This document shows positions 18,210 to 27,504 of a DNA stretch of 53,404 nt, one piece after another. Each line of letters starts with the position of its first letter. The first letter of the stretch is position 1. Location: assembly GCA_030531185.1 (NCBI GenBank), contig JAUNOG010000012.1, forward strand, positions 1-53,404, given 5' to 3'. A model generated the notes under the pieces. It had not been told where the DNA came from. It searched no databases and saw nothing but the letters and a program-made list of their open reading frames with translations. Origin of the DNA: Ruminococcus sp. (lineage in GTDB: Bacteria > Bacillota > Clostridia > Oscillospirales > Ruminococcaceae). A program made the translations under genes and the position numbers.

Positions 18210-19919
18210 ATGAGATTTAGGGTGAACAGGATAGCGCTGTCCTTAGCGACGGCTTTTTTAATGATTTCGTCCATTGTGACAATGGCGACTTCTGCGGCGG
18301 GTACAAATCGGCTTACGCTTTCCGCCGATAAAACCGACGTGCAGGCAGGGGATACCTTTAACGTGACCGTAGGATTGGCTCCGGACAGCAGCGGTATCGC
18401 AGGCTTTACTGTCAGTCTGCATTATGACTCCTCTAAGCTGTCGGTATATATTCCCTCGGAGGAGGAGCTTGAAAGTACTTACGACGTGTCAAGCAAATTT
18501 TCTGTGATCGCGAATTATGCGGCAGCGGGAGATACTATAAAAATTGTCGGGGCAAATCTTAAAGGTTCAAACGTAAAGCAGACTACGGACCTTGCGCTCG
18601 CCACATTTACCGTCAAGGACGGCGCAACGGGCGATCTGGGTTTCTGGCTTGAGGTTGAAACCTTGGTAAGAGCTATAGACGACGGCTACGAGACAGCCTC
18701 ATATTCCGCTCCTACGCAGAACGCTCCCTATAAGGTAAACGGTCCCGTTAAGGCGACTTCGTCCGCTTCTAAGGCAACGACGACTACCGTAAAATCGGAA
18801 ACCACGACTACAACGACGACCGCTTCCACAACAGTTAAAACAACAAAGGCGACGGATAAATCAGAAACGTCTTCCGTAACCTCGAAAGAGACTGCAGCGG
18901 AAACAACTAAGGCGACTGCCGCCGAGACTGCAACGTCTAAGGAAACGACCACGACCGCAAAGCAGACAACTGATGCCGAGACGACAACACAGCCTGTAAC
19001 TACGGAAAGCTCCGAGCCGCTGTTTACATACGAGCAGGGCGCAAACGATTTCCAGAGCGAGGAGGCTTTGCAGTACGGTTTCAGACTTTCCGACTATATT
19101 ACGGACTATTCAAAAAACTACAATATCAAAATTAATTTCAATACCACAGGCAATATCAACGGCGCGATCGGTATGCTGGTAGACGGCGTGTGGAATTCTC
19201 AGTCTAACAAAAGCTACGGCGTAACTCAGGACAGCTGGACTTATGAAAATCTCGACCCCAACAGTACCAGCGATCTGGTTTATATGCAGGTTTATTATAT
19301 GAAGGCTTTCTCGGAGCTTGAAGTGACCTCTATAGAGGTTACGGCAGTAGGCGAGGACGATACCGTTATAGGCGCAGTTACCAAGGCGCCAGCAGTTCAG
19401 GCACCCGCTGAGGAAACATCAGCCGAGACGACTTCGGCTCCTGTTGAAACAACTTCCGCTCCTGCTGAAACAACGGCAGAGACAGAGGAAACCAAACCTG
19501 AAACAACGACCTCCGCAGAGCCTGCTCAACCCGAGCAGACAAGCGAGGAGACCGAGAAGACACAGGCGACTGAAACTACTTTGTCAAAGGAGCAGTCCTC
19601 CGAAACGGAAGAACAGTCCAAGGAGACAGAGGCTGCTCAGGAAAATCAGTCCAATGCAGTAACAACAGTTTCCGATAACAGCAGTGAGGAGGTTTCCACA
19701 AACGTCTCCGAAAAAGAGGAAATAATCAATGCTGTGGACAGCGCGGCAAGCACGGCGAAGAAAACCGTGGGCAGTACCGAGAACCCCAACACAGGTTCGG
19801 CTGTAAAGACGGTTATGAACCTGTTGACCCTTGTTTCCATTGCAATTATTGCATTCTCGCTTTTCGCTGTGATCTACAATAAAATTGCGGACAGAAAAGA
19901 AGACGAGGGCGAATACTGA
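18210..19919 (+). CDS. cell-wall-anchored cohesin-type surface protein
   Basis: A 569-residue exported protein. A signal peptide (about 1-30) is followed by a cohesin-like module (about 33-175) beginning LTLSADKTDVQAGDTFNVTV and including VSLHYDSSKLSVY. A Thr-rich linker (about 183-270) leads to a beta-type module (about 275-390) with possible carbohydrate-binding character, then a second Thr/Glu/Pro linker. The C terminus has NPNTG (525-529), a hydrophobic span and a charged tail, which fits sortase anchoring. Cohesins bind dockerins; the divergent gene encodes a dockerin protein. The ATG follows AAGGAGG. The exact cohesin type cannot be set by eye. Confidence 0.85.
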   Translation: MRFRVNRIALSLATAFLMISSIVTMATSAAGTNRLTLSADKTDVQAGDTFNVTVGLAPDSSGIAGFTVSLHYDSSKLSVYIPSEEELESTYDVSSKFSVIANYAAAGDTIKIVGANLKGSNVKQTTDLALATFTVKDGATGDLGFWLEVETLVRAIDDGYETASYSAPTQNAPYKVNGPVKATSSASKATTTTVKSETTTTTTTASTTVKTTKATDKSETSSVTSKETAAETTKATAAETATSKETTTTAKQTTDAETTTQPVTTESSEPLFTYEQGANDFQSEEALQYGFRLSDYITDYSKNYNIKINFNTTGNINGAIGMLVDGVWNSQSNKSYGVTQDSWTYENLDPNSTSDLVYMQVYYMKAFSELEVTSIEVTAVGEDDTVIGAVTKAPAVQAPAEETSAETTSAPVETTSAPAETTAETEETKPETTTSAEPAQPEQTSEETEKTQATETTLSKEQSSETEEQSKETEAAQENQSNAVTTVSDNSSEEVSTNVSEKEEIINAVDSAASTAKKTVGSTENPNTGSAVKTVMNLLTLVSIAIIAFSLFAVIYNKIADRKEDEGEY

Positions 19920-19944
19920 TAAATAATGATCTCCTTAAAATAAA

Positions 19945-19981
19945 ATGAGCGGACAGCCGATAAAAGACTGTCCGCTCATTG
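19945..19981. terminator. bidirectional terminator between the cohesin and zinc-ribbon genes
   Basis: A perfect 13-bp stem (19945-19957 and 19969-19981) with an A-rich left flank and a T-rich right flank. It serves the two converging genes. Confidence 0.8.
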
Positions 19982-19991
19982 CTTTGTATAA

Positions 19992-20783
19992 CTACATAAA
20001 TTGGTGATATAATAAAACAGACGAATAGGACTGATAATCTCCGTCGTTGTCAAAATTAACGGTAAGTACCACAGGCTGTACGTCTCCGCTGTCGTTTTCA
20101 TACCAGTAGCGGTAAACGTATGCCGCGCCGTCCTTGCTGTAGGTCACGCTGTAATAGTCCATATCAAGCTCTTTTTCAACGGTACTGCGTGAAGAACCCA
20201 CGTTGAATTTATCAAGATTAACTATGTGTTCCTTTTTATAGCCCTTAATGTCGCTTTTGATACTTTCAAAATCGGCATATTTTACGGTAACTATACGTCC
20301 CTCGTCGTCAAGCTTGACAAGCACTGCCCATTCGGGGTATGTCACGCCGTCAACCTTAACGCTTCCGTCGGACTCCGCAACTCTGTCGTAATCGATAACG
20401 TTGGTCAAACCTCTGTATGCGGATTCCTCCTTGAACTTTGCGTCAAGCTTTTTCTCGGCGACATCAAAATCCGCTCCGATAAAATCAGAGGTCTTTTGTG
20501 CGATCTTTTCGCCTTTATTGGAGGCGATCGAGACTATTATTATAACGGCGATCGCAATTACTAAAATAACCGCCGCTGCGATAACGATAAATTTCAAATG
20601 CTTTTTTAGATCGGGCAATTTGCGCGGTTTTTTGACTTTTTCGGGACTTTCTTCGATCAGCGGAGCTGATGATTTGTTGAATATCTTGTCCGCAAGAGCA
20701 GTGTCGATAAAAAGCTCCGTACCGCAGTTGGGACAGATAGCGTCGTGATCGCCCACAGCTTTGCCGCATTTTGGACAATTCAT
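19992..20783 (-). CDS. zinc-ribbon membrane protein
   Basis: 263 residues. The N terminus is a zinc ribbon (MNCPKCGKAVGDHDAICPNCG, two CxxC pairs). A basic stretch and one membrane span follow (about 64-88, FIVIAAAVILVIAIAVIIIV). An extracellular region of about 170 residues has two similar parts, each with a DF-SIKS or NLDKFNVGSS-type segment suggestive of SmpA/OmlA-like beta folds. Function unknown. The ATG follows AAGGAAGTG, and a consensus promoter is upstream. Confidence 0.8.
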   Translation of the reverse strand: MNCPKCGKAVGDHDAICPNCGTELFIDTALADKIFNKSSAPLIEESPEKVKKPRKLPDLKKHLKFIVIAAAVILVIAIAVIIIVSIASNKGEKIAQKTSDFIGADFDVAEKKLDAKFKEESAYRGLTNVIDYDRVAESDGSVKVDGVTYPEWAVLVKLDDEGRIVTVKYADFESIKSDIKGYKKEHIVNLDKFNVGSSRSTVEKELDMDYYSVTYSKDGAAYVYRYWYENDSGDVQPVVLTVNFDNDGDYQSYSSVLLYHQFM

Positions 20784-20821
20784 AATAGCACTTCCTTGTT
20801 GTTAAAATAATTATTAAAATG

Positions 20822-20851
20822 ATTATATCACAAATACGGATAATTTGTCAA
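20822..20851 (-). promoter_or_regulatory. promoter of the zinc-ribbon gene
   Basis: Minus-strand TTGACA (20851-20846), an 18-bp spacer and TATAAT (20827-20822). Confidence 0.8.
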
Positions 20852-20859
20852 CATACAAT

Positions 20860-21127
20860 TTCAATTCACAATGCACAATAATTTAATTGACAATTGACAG
20901 TTGACAATGTACAATTAAAGGTATGCGCCGCGGGCGCATTTTATATAAGAATGTCGGAGCCGCATTCCCGACGTGTCGTTTTAAAGAGGCAAATTGTTTA
21001 CATTTGGACGGATAATATCCGCCCTGATAACCTACAACATAACTTATAACGGAAATCACGTAACAGCAAGCGCAGCGCAGAAAAAATCCCGCCGCAGGCG
21101 CACCTTAATTGTGCATTGTGCATTGAA
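20860..21127. mobile_element. MITE-like 268-bp element with 20-bp terminal inverted repeats
   Basis: The left end (20860-20879) and the reverse complement of the right end (21108-21127) match at 19 of 20 bases. Similarity resumes further in (ACAATTAA then GGT and GCGCC on both arms), with about 31 extra bases in the left arm. Inside are a promoter (20887-20915), a terminator-like hairpin (20923-20942), and further hairpins including CGGATAATATCCG. It codes for nothing convincing and ends directly before the cls ribosome binding site. No flanking target duplication is obvious. Confidence 0.65.
20887..20915 (+). promoter_or_regulatory. promoter inside the MITE-like element, reading toward cls
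   Basis: Consensus TTGACA (20887-20892), a 17-bp spacer and TACAAT (20910-20915). It is the best visible promoter for cls. A 7-bp stem (20923-20929 with 20933-20939) followed by TTTT lies at the predicted start and may limit its output. Confidence 0.55.
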
Positions 21128-21140
21128 GGAGGATATTTGT

Positions 21141-22646
21141 ATGAAACGATTTTTCAGATTTTATTTTTTTAGAGTCATAATAATTGCATTAATGTTAGGA
21201 CTGCAGCTTGTTGGTTTGGTGTGGTGCGCCTGCTGCGCGTATTACTTTTATAAAGCTTTCAGGATCGCACTGTGGATATTATCTGCGGCAACGGCGGTGA
21301 AGATATCGGCTTGCCAAAGCTGTACTCCCAATAAGACAGGCTGGATAATCGGAGTACTTGCGCTGCCTGTGGTATTTCTGCCAATGTATTATCTCTACGG
21401 CAGCGGACGGGTCATCGGAAGAATTCAGCGGTACTTTGAAAAAATCAGAACGCCCGAAAATTTGACCGAGAAATTCCCCGATAAAATCCCGCAGTCGGTG
21501 AAAAATCAGTTCTTTTCGGCGGCAAAATCGGGAGGCTTCGGACTTTATGACGGCGGGAGCTGTAAATATCTCCCCGACGGCGAGGCTTTTTTCGAGCAGA
21601 TAAAAGCTATCGTCTCCAAAGCGGAACGGTATATTTTTATGGAGTTTTTCATACTGGACAAGGGCAGTATGCTGGACGAAATTTTTGATATCCTCAAGCG
21701 GAAAATCAGCGAGGGAGTAAAAATATATATCCTTATGGACGATCTGGGAACTATCTGCCTGCTCCCCTCGGACTACCCTCAAAGGCTGAAAAAAATGGGT
21801 ATCGAATGTCTGCGTCACAACGCCTTCTCCCCGAAAATCACCGCAGGAGTGAACTACCGTGACCACAGAAAGATCGTAGTCGCGGACGGAAGATACGCTA
21901 TGACAGGCGGCGCAAATATCGCCGACGAGTATATCAATCTCATTTCCCCCTACGGCTATTGGAAGGATACGGGCGTTTATACGGAGGGCAGAGCTGCACA
22001 GGGCTTTGCTGAGATGTTCAGACAGATGTGGGAGCTTAACGGCGGGGTTATTCCCGACGGATTTTTTGACGGTGCGGAGCATTCCGAAAGGCTGTCCGAA
22101 AGTCTTTGTATGCCGTTGGGAGATATTCCCTCCTGCGGTATGGGAACGAGCGAGACAGCATTTATAAATATGATTAGCTCCGCCGAAAAAAAGGTTTATA
22201 TCACAACGCCCTATCTCATTCCCGATAAGGAGCTTACGGGTGCGTTGTGCAGAGCCGCAGAGCGGGGAGCAGACGTGCGTATAATCACGCCGCTTGTGCC
22301 AGATAAGCGTTACGTCCATATAATGACAAGGCGGAGCTATAAGCCGCTGTTGGAAAAAGGCGTGAAGATATACGAATATCAGCCGGGATTTATACACGCA
22401 AAGAGTATTCTCTGCGACGGCAGGCTTGCTTATGTGGGCTCGGCAAACCTTGATTACCGCAGTCTGTATCTGCATTTTGAATGCGGACTACTGATGTACG
22501 ATACCCCCGCCTGCAAACAGCTTGATGAGGATTTTGCTGAGCTGTTCAAAGTATCGGAGCAGGTGAGCATAGGAGATAAAACAGTACAAGCGGCGCAGAG
22601 AAGTCTGTTGGGCAAACTGCTGTCATTGGTAATGCCGTTGCTGTAA
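21141..22646 (+). CDS. cls: cardiolipin synthase (phospholipase D family)
   Basis: Joins phosphatidylglycerol molecules into cardiolipin at the membrane. 501 residues: two N-terminal hydrophobic segments (about 10-35 and 60-85), then two PLD catalytic HKD motifs, HRKIVVADGRYAMTGGAN and HAKSILCDGRLAYVGSAN. The length fits bacterial Cls. I choose ATG 21141, 8 nt after AAGGAGG. The open frame extends upstream to 20994 but only through the repeat element. Confidence 0.9.
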   Translation: MKRFFRFYFFRVIIIALMLGLQLVGLVWCACCAYYFYKAFRIALWILSAATAVKISACQSCTPNKTGWIIGVLALPVVFLPMYYLYGSGRVIGRIQRYFEKIRTPENLTEKFPDKIPQSVKNQFFSAAKSGGFGLYDGGSCKYLPDGEAFFEQIKAIVSKAERYIFMEFFILDKGSMLDEIFDILKRKISEGVKIYILMDDLGTICLLPSDYPQRLKKMGIECLRHNAFSPKITAGVNYRDHRKIVVADGRYAMTGGANIADEYINLISPYGYWKDTGVYTEGRAAQGFAEMFRQMWELNGGVIPDGFFDGAEHSERLSESLCMPLGDIPSCGMGTSETAFINMISSAEKKVYITTPYLIPDKELTGALCRAAERGADVRIITPLVPDKRYVHIMTRRSYKPLLEKGVKIYEYQPGFIHAKSILCDGRLAYVGSANLDYRSLYLHFECGLLMYDTPACKQLDEDFAELFKVSEQVSIGDKTVQAAQRSLLGKLLSLVMPLL

Positions 22647-22811
22647 AATGTATGTATAAAAAGGTGCGGGACATCTACAGTACAAACGCAGGAAATATTT
22701 CAAGGGTTTAGTCCGAAAGTCAAACTCAAATATATGGTGTCCGTCTGTGAAGTACAAGCGTATTCCACAACAAGACACAAAAAATTAATGAAAAATTCTC
22801 TCATTTGTACA

Positions 22812-22840
22812 TTGACTTATTAAGAGATATTTTGTATACT
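22812..22840 (+). promoter_or_regulatory. promoter of lysC
   Basis: TTGACT (22812-22817), a 17-bp spacer and TATACT (22835-22840). The leader is only about 40 nt, too short for a lysine riboswitch. Confidence 0.75.
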
Positions 22841-22883
22841 AATTATTGTTCAATTATAATTTATAAGTAAGGGGCTTTATGAA

Positions 22884-24203
22884 ATGACAAAAGTGGTAAA
22901 ATTCGGCGGCAGTTCTCTTGCAAGCGCCGAGCAGTTCAAAAAGGTTAAAGAGATAATTACGGCGGAGGAGTCGAGAAGATTTGTCGTTCCGTCTGCGCCG
23001 GGAAAGAGATTTTCCGCAGATACTAAGGTCACGGATATGCTCTACGGCTGTTATGACCTTGCCGCAAAGGGTAGGGATTTCAGTACCGAGTTCAGCGCTA
23101 TCAAGGACAGATATTACGGCATTATCAACGAGCTTGGTATCGAGCTTTCTCTCGAGGACGAGTTCAATACAATAAAGGCTTGCTTTATCGGTAAGGCGGG
23201 CAGAGACTATGCCGCGTCAAGAGGCGAGTACCTTAACGGTATCGTGCTTGCAAAGTATCTGGGCTATAATTTTGTGGACGCCGCAGATGTTATCTACTTT
23301 AACGAGCAGGGACAGTTCGACGGCAAAAAGACAAACAAAATACTCTCCGAAAAGCTCGCCGGAATGGAAAATGCAGTCGTTCCGGGCTTTTACGGTTCAA
23401 TGCCCAACGATACTATCAAGACCTTTTCAAGAGGCGGTTCGGATATTACAGGTTCTATCGTTGCGGCGGCTGTCAATGCTGATCTTTACGAGAACTGGAC
23501 GGACGTTTCGGGCTTTTTGACCTGCGACCCGAGGATTATCAATAATCCTGCGCCTATCACTATCATTACATATAAGGAACTGAGAGAGCTTTCATATATG
23601 GGCGCAACAGTACTTCACGAGGACGCTATTTTCCCTGTAAGAAAAGCGGGTATTCCGATAAATATCAAGAACACAAACAAGCCCGAGGACGTGGGAACAA
23701 TGATAGTTGAGTCCACATCGCAGAAGCCTGCTTACACTATCACAGGCATTGCAGGCAAAAAGGGCTTTACCGTAATCAATATCGAAAAGGATATGATGAA
23801 CGCCGAGATCGGTTTCGGCAGAAAGGTTCTAGAGGTATTTGAAAAGAACGGTATCTGCTTTGAGCATATGCCTTCGGGTATCGATACTATGTCGGTAGTG
23901 GTTCATCAAGCGGAATTTGCCGATAAGGAGCAGGAGATACTTGCGGGTCTCCACAGAAACTGTCACCCCGACACTATCGACATTGAAACAGACCTTGCGC
24001 TTATCGCTGTGGTAGGACGTGCAATGAAGTCCAACAGAGGTACGGCGGGCAGGATATTCTCCGCCCTTGCTCACGCTCACGTTAACGTAAAGATGATAGA
24101 TCAAGGCTCCAGCGAGCTTAATGTTATTGTCGGCGTTGCGGAGCAGGATTTCGAGGCGGCAAACAAGGCGATCTACGACATTTTTGTTGAAACAAAGCTT
24201 TAA
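22884..24203 (+). CDS. lysC: aspartokinase
   Basis: Phosphorylates aspartate, the entry to lysine, threonine and methionine. 439 residues: an N-terminal kinase domain starting VVKFGGSSLAS with VVPSAPGKRFSADTKVTDML, the GSDITGS motif, and two C-terminal ACT domains (ITGIAGKKGFTVINIEKDMM and LIAVVGRAMKSNRGTAGRIF) for feedback control. The ATG at 22884 follows AAGGGG. It supplies the pathway that continues through DapL and the fused DapF at the start of the window, but is transcribed separately. Confidence 0.94.
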   Translation: MTKVVKFGGSSLASAEQFKKVKEIITAEESRRFVVPSAPGKRFSADTKVTDMLYGCYDLAAKGRDFSTEFSAIKDRYYGIINELGIELSLEDEFNTIKACFIGKAGRDYAASRGEYLNGIVLAKYLGYNFVDAADVIYFNEQGQFDGKKTNKILSEKLAGMENAVVPGFYGSMPNDTIKTFSRGGSDITGSIVAAAVNADLYENWTDVSGFLTCDPRIINNPAPITIITYKELRELSYMGATVLHEDAIFPVRKAGIPINIKNTNKPEDVGTMIVESTSQKPAYTITGIAGKKGFTVINIEKDMMNAEIGFGRKVLEVFEKNGICFEHMPSGIDTMSVVVHQAEFADKEQEILAGLHRNCHPDTIDIETDLALIAVVGRAMKSNRGTAGRIFSALAHAHVNVKMIDQGSSELNVIVGVAEQDFEAANKAIYDIFVETKL

Positions 24204-24213
24204 TATACAAGTT

Positions 24214-24245
24214 AAGCGGAGGAATGACAGTTCCTCCGCTTTTGA
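24214..24245 (+). terminator. terminator of lysC
   Basis: An 11-bp stem (24214-24224 and 24231-24241) running into TTTT. Confidence 0.85.
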
Positions 24246-24364
24246 ATTTTATTGAGTGTTTGTTACATATCCTTAATAAGCCTTTATTTATCTGCCTTTA
24301 AATTGCCGTTGACAGTTCGGATTAACCTGCGCACTGTTCAACGCAATGTTTTAACACACATATT

Positions 24365-24402
24365 AAAAAAGTATTAAGGAGCGAAATAAATCCGCTCCTT
24401 AA
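24365..24402 (-). terminator. terminator of the J-like gene
   Basis: TTAAGGAGCG (24374-24383) pairs with CGCTCCTTAA (24393-24402), followed on the minus strand by a T6 run (24370-24365). Confidence 0.8.
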
Positions 24403-24419
24403 ATTTATCTGTCAAATTA

Positions 24420-26384
24420 TCACTGCGTACCGAAATAAAGGAACAGCACGATAGCAAGTATCAGAATAACAGTACCGAAAAATTTCAAGAAGAATTTGGA
24501 CATATTTTTCTGCTGCTGCTTTTCCTTCTGGAATTCGTCAATGGCGCTTGGCTGGTATTCTCTGTTGAGCTTGTTGCCCATAGTAGGATTAAGCATATCG
24601 TTGATGTTGATGTTCTTGTACTTTTCTTTTATTGCCTTTTTAGGGTCCGACTCGTCGTATTTCTTTGCGCCGTAGGATGAATCAAGATTGGACATATCGA
24701 TCTTATCCATTTTGATAGCGTCCATAGTCAAGTCTGCTTTAGGAGTGCTGCCCATAGAGTCCCCGTTGTCGAAAATGTGGGAGGTATCGACTTCCTTCAT
24801 CATCTTATTGGAGCGGTTTGCTCTCAGCAGCTTGACCAGAGCGTCGGTGTAGAGATTGTCCTCTTTTTCTTGCTCGGTAAGGAGCTGATCGGCGGTTTCC
24901 TCGGTTTTGCTCTCGACCTCGTCAATAATATCCGTAAGAGTTCTGCGTTCAACCTTTGACTTCTTAGGCTCCTCCTGAACGGGCTGCGACACGGCAGTTT
25001 TTACGCCCTTTGGAGCGGTAAGCTGAATATCGGGAACAGACTGAACTTCATTTTCAGCAAGACCGTCCAGACCCGTAAGATTTACCTTGCGGCGTCTTGT
25101 ACCCGAGCTTGCCTCGGTTTTGTCGGCGGAAGAAGCAGGAACATTTGCAGACGAAACTGCAAACGGATCGACGGGAGCGCTTTCCGTCATAACAAACGCG
25201 GCGGGTTCTTCTTTCTTGGGAGGAGTATACACAGGAGCAGGTTCTTCCTGCTTTACTGCTGTCTCCTCGGGAGACGGAACATTTATGGTCGGCGCGCTGT
25301 CCTTAACAGCAAATGATATCGGAGCAGGTGAAGCGGCAGGAGTTTCCTCGGGTATTGTAACCGCAGGCTTAGGTCTTTTTCTTTCAAGAATGTCCACAGG
25401 TTCAACGTGACGTACAGGAATTTCAGGCTCGCTTGCAGATACTTCAGCCGCAGGGACAGGCTCTGGCGCAGCCGTAACAGGCTCAGCCGCCGGTTCAGCG
25501 ACTGCGGCAGGCTGTACAGGCGCAGTTTCCTCCTCGCCTACGATAGCCGCCGCCGAAATAGTTGTGGAGGTCTCGGCAAAATTATTGTTTTCAACTGCGG
25601 CTTCGGCGTCCGACGCAAAGCTGACCATTTTGCCTGCCGTAACGTCAAAGTATTCTTCTCCGTCTTTTACGGCGATTTTAAGCTTAGGCTCGGGTTCTCC
25701 CGGTCTCGGCTTATTAGCCTGGGGAATATCGATATCGGGGAATTTTTCGTCAACGTCTACTTTAGCCGCCCTGAGGATGTCAATAGCCGTCTTGCACCTC
25801 ATCGAACCTCTTACCATTTCCTTTATAGGGAGCAGTATTATATCCTTGAAGGTCTCGTGAAACGATAGGAGAGCGTCTGCGTTTTTATCCATAGGAGTAT
25901 GGAAACGGCAGTCGAAATACTCAGCCCATTTGTCGGGACCCGACGTTATCATTTTGTCTATGTATTTGCAAAGCGGCACCCACAGCTCGGGTTCTTCAAA
26001 ATCTCTGTCATTGGTGATAAGCCACATATAGCACCTGAGAAAACAGTCATAGCTTGTGATATCCTTAAGATTAAGCATAACGTCGTCAATGTTAAGCGCC
26101 TGCGAGAAAATACCGTCCGAGTACGCGAAACAGCGGTAGCCGTTGCTGGCAAGCTTGGCGTATGCGGTTTTAAGGGTGATCTCGTCTCTTTTAAACGGCG
26201 GCAGCGACGGAAAATCAAAATCCGTAGAGTAGCTTTCAGCCTCGGGAGTGCCCGCCATAGCGAGCAGTTTTTTGTAGGCCGCGGAAATTTCATCATCAGA
26301 GGCGTTTACAGGCAAGCCCAGAATTCTGAACGGGTTGCAGGCAAACAGCTCGGTAGCGGTAATACCCAGTGTCTGATTAGGCAT
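24420..26384 (-). CDS. tail-anchored protein with a J-like N-terminal domain
   Basis: 654 residues of unknown function. The N terminus (about 14-75) reads NPFRILGLPVNASDDEISAAYKKLL, like the first helices of a DnaJ J-domain, but the HPD motif needed to stimulate DnaK is absent. A globular region runs to about 245. A long low-complexity Ala/Pro/Glu/Val segment (about 260-430) follows, then a charged helical region and a single C-terminal span (about 630-651) with almost nothing after it. No signal peptide, so the bulk should be cytoplasmic and held to the membrane by its tail. The ATG follows GAGGGGG. It is divergent from two other unknown genes. Confidence 0.8.
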   Translation of the reverse strand: MPNQTLGITATELFACNPFRILGLPVNASDDEISAAYKKLLAMAGTPEAESYSTDFDFPSLPPFKRDEITLKTAYAKLASNGYRCFAYSDGIFSQALNIDDVMLNLKDITSYDCFLRCYMWLITNDRDFEEPELWVPLCKYIDKMITSGPDKWAEYFDCRFHTPMDKNADALLSFHETFKDIILLPIKEMVRGSMRCKTAIDILRAAKVDVDEKFPDIDIPQANKPRPGEPEPKLKIAVKDGEEYFDVTAGKMVSFASDAEAAVENNNFAETSTTISAAAIVGEEETAPVQPAAVAEPAAEPVTAAPEPVPAAEVSASEPEIPVRHVEPVDILERKRPKPAVTIPEETPAASPAPISFAVKDSAPTINVPSPEETAVKQEEPAPVYTPPKKEEPAAFVMTESAPVDPFAVSSANVPASSADKTEASSGTRRRKVNLTGLDGLAENEVQSVPDIQLTAPKGVKTAVSQPVQEEPKKSKVERRTLTDIIDEVESKTEETADQLLTEQEKEDNLYTDALVKLLRANRSNKMMKEVDTSHIFDNGDSMGSTPKADLTMDAIKMDKIDMSNLDSSYGAKKYDESDPKKAIKEKYKNININDMLNPTMGNKLNREYQPSAIDEFQKEKQQQKNMSKFFLKFFGTVILILAIVLFLYFGTQ

Positions 26385-26474
26385 TATTATTCCCCCTCAT
26401 AAATTATAATCTAACAGAAAATGAACTGGTTAAATATTCATACATTCTGAATATACAGTTACACCAGTTTATAT

Positions 26475-26504
26475 AATATATTAATTATACCAAATATAAG
26501 TCAA
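26475..26504 (-). promoter_or_regulatory. promoter of the J-like gene
   Basis: Minus-strand TTGACT (26504-26499), an 18-bp spacer and TATATT (26480-26475). Confidence 0.55.
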
Positions 26505-26609
26505 ACATATATCGACGTGCAATTAATATTATATAACTAAATTATTAAAACAAGTAAAAATGCACAAAACAGTAATTTAAATTTGTCTGAGTTAGACTAC
26601 AAAAAGTAT

Positions 26610-26638
26610 TTGCAATTTTTGCGGAAATATAGTATAAT
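26610..26638 (+). promoter_or_regulatory. promoter of the 241-residue protein gene
   Basis: TTGCAA (26610-26615), a 17-bp spacer and TATAAT (26633-26638). Confidence 0.7.
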
Positions 26639-26730
26639 TATTATTGTATAGAATTATGCGTGTATAACTATGACATTATGTCTGCAATTTTGCGGACTGT
26701 CAAATAAAACAATTCAGGGGGAAAAGAAAT

Positions 26731-27456
26731 ATGGGTCTTTTCAGCAAAAAGAAAGCGCCTGCGCCTGTAAGCACGGGAACGGCTGCTGTACCGAAGAAAC
26801 CTGCCGCTGTCAATCCTGATGATATCTGGAATACGCCGGTGAGAAAAAAGGCGGACGAAGTTACAATCAAAGAGTCTAAGTACGACGAGCCTATGCCCGA
26901 AAAGCTGGAGGTAGAATCCATTGAGCCCGAGGTGATCAGGAGCAAAATGGCGCAGCTTGAAAAGGAGCTTGCGGAGAAAAAGAACAGACCTGTCAAAACC
27001 CATGCCGACTACGGTACGAGTACGGTCGATTACGACGAGATCGTCGACGCTCAGGCTGAGTATGAAAAGCTGTACGAGGTAGAGCACGAGAGGTATGTCA
27101 AGTCCCACTATGAGGATATAACCGTTGCGGCTCAGACCGGTGTGGAAGAGAAGATGCAGGCTATGTATGCCGAGCACGAGCAGAAGCAGCAGGAGCTTGA
27201 GACCACTGATTTCAAATTCAACGAGGTAGCGCAGGAGGAGGTCGACAGAAAGCTTGCGGAGCTTCCTTATGCGAAAAAGCCCGAGGATTATCCCGAGTAT
27301 AAGGACATCAAGGCGGTTGCCGCCGAGCCCGATCAGGAGGAGATAGAAAAGCTGGGCCGTATCGACCACAGCGAAGATCCTGACAATATCGGCGAGGTGC
27401 CTGACGAGCTGTTGGCTCAGAAGGTAAGGGAATTTGAGGCAAAATACGGTAATTAA
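26731..27456 (+). CDS. unknown acidic, coiled-coil-like protein
   Basis: 241 residues, not recognised. The N terminus MGLFSKKKAPAP is basic and Pro-rich, and is followed by long Glu/Lys/Gln-rich helical stretches (IRSKMAQLEKELAEKK and MYAEHEQKQQELETTDF) suggesting coiled coil. There is no signal peptide or membrane span. The ATG follows AGGGGGAAAAG. It lies 48 bp before another unknown gene and divergent from the J-like protein. Confidence 0.8.
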   Translation: MGLFSKKKAPAPVSTGTAAVPKKPAAVNPDDIWNTPVRKKADEVTIKESKYDEPMPEKLEVESIEPEVIRSKMAQLEKELAEKKNRPVKTHADYGTSTVDYDEIVDAQAEYEKLYEVEHERYVKSHYEDITVAAQTGVEEKMQAMYAEHEQKQQELETTDFKFNEVAQEEVDRKLAELPYAKKPEDYPEYKDIKAVAAEPDQEEIEKLGRIDHSEDPDNIGEVPDELLAQKVREFEAKYGN

Positions 27457-27504
27457 ACCGTTTTGCATATATTTTTATAGAATTTATTTTGGGAGCGATA
27501 TTAA

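Larger units (their letters stand above)
26385..26730. other. divergent intergenic region
   Basis: AT-rich, about 346 bp, with a promoter for each flanking gene (26475-26504 minus, 26610-26638 plus). A small hairpin (GTCTGCA/TGCGGAC near 26680-26698) lies in the plus leader. No coding signal. Confidence 0.5.

Noticed and set aside
18760-18990. Direct repeats resembling a CRISPR or tandem array
   Set aside because: They are low-complexity Thr codons (ACN) in a protein linker, not spaced identical repeats.
22841-22883. Lysine riboswitch before lysC
   Set aside because: Only about 40 nt separate promoter and start codon, far too short.
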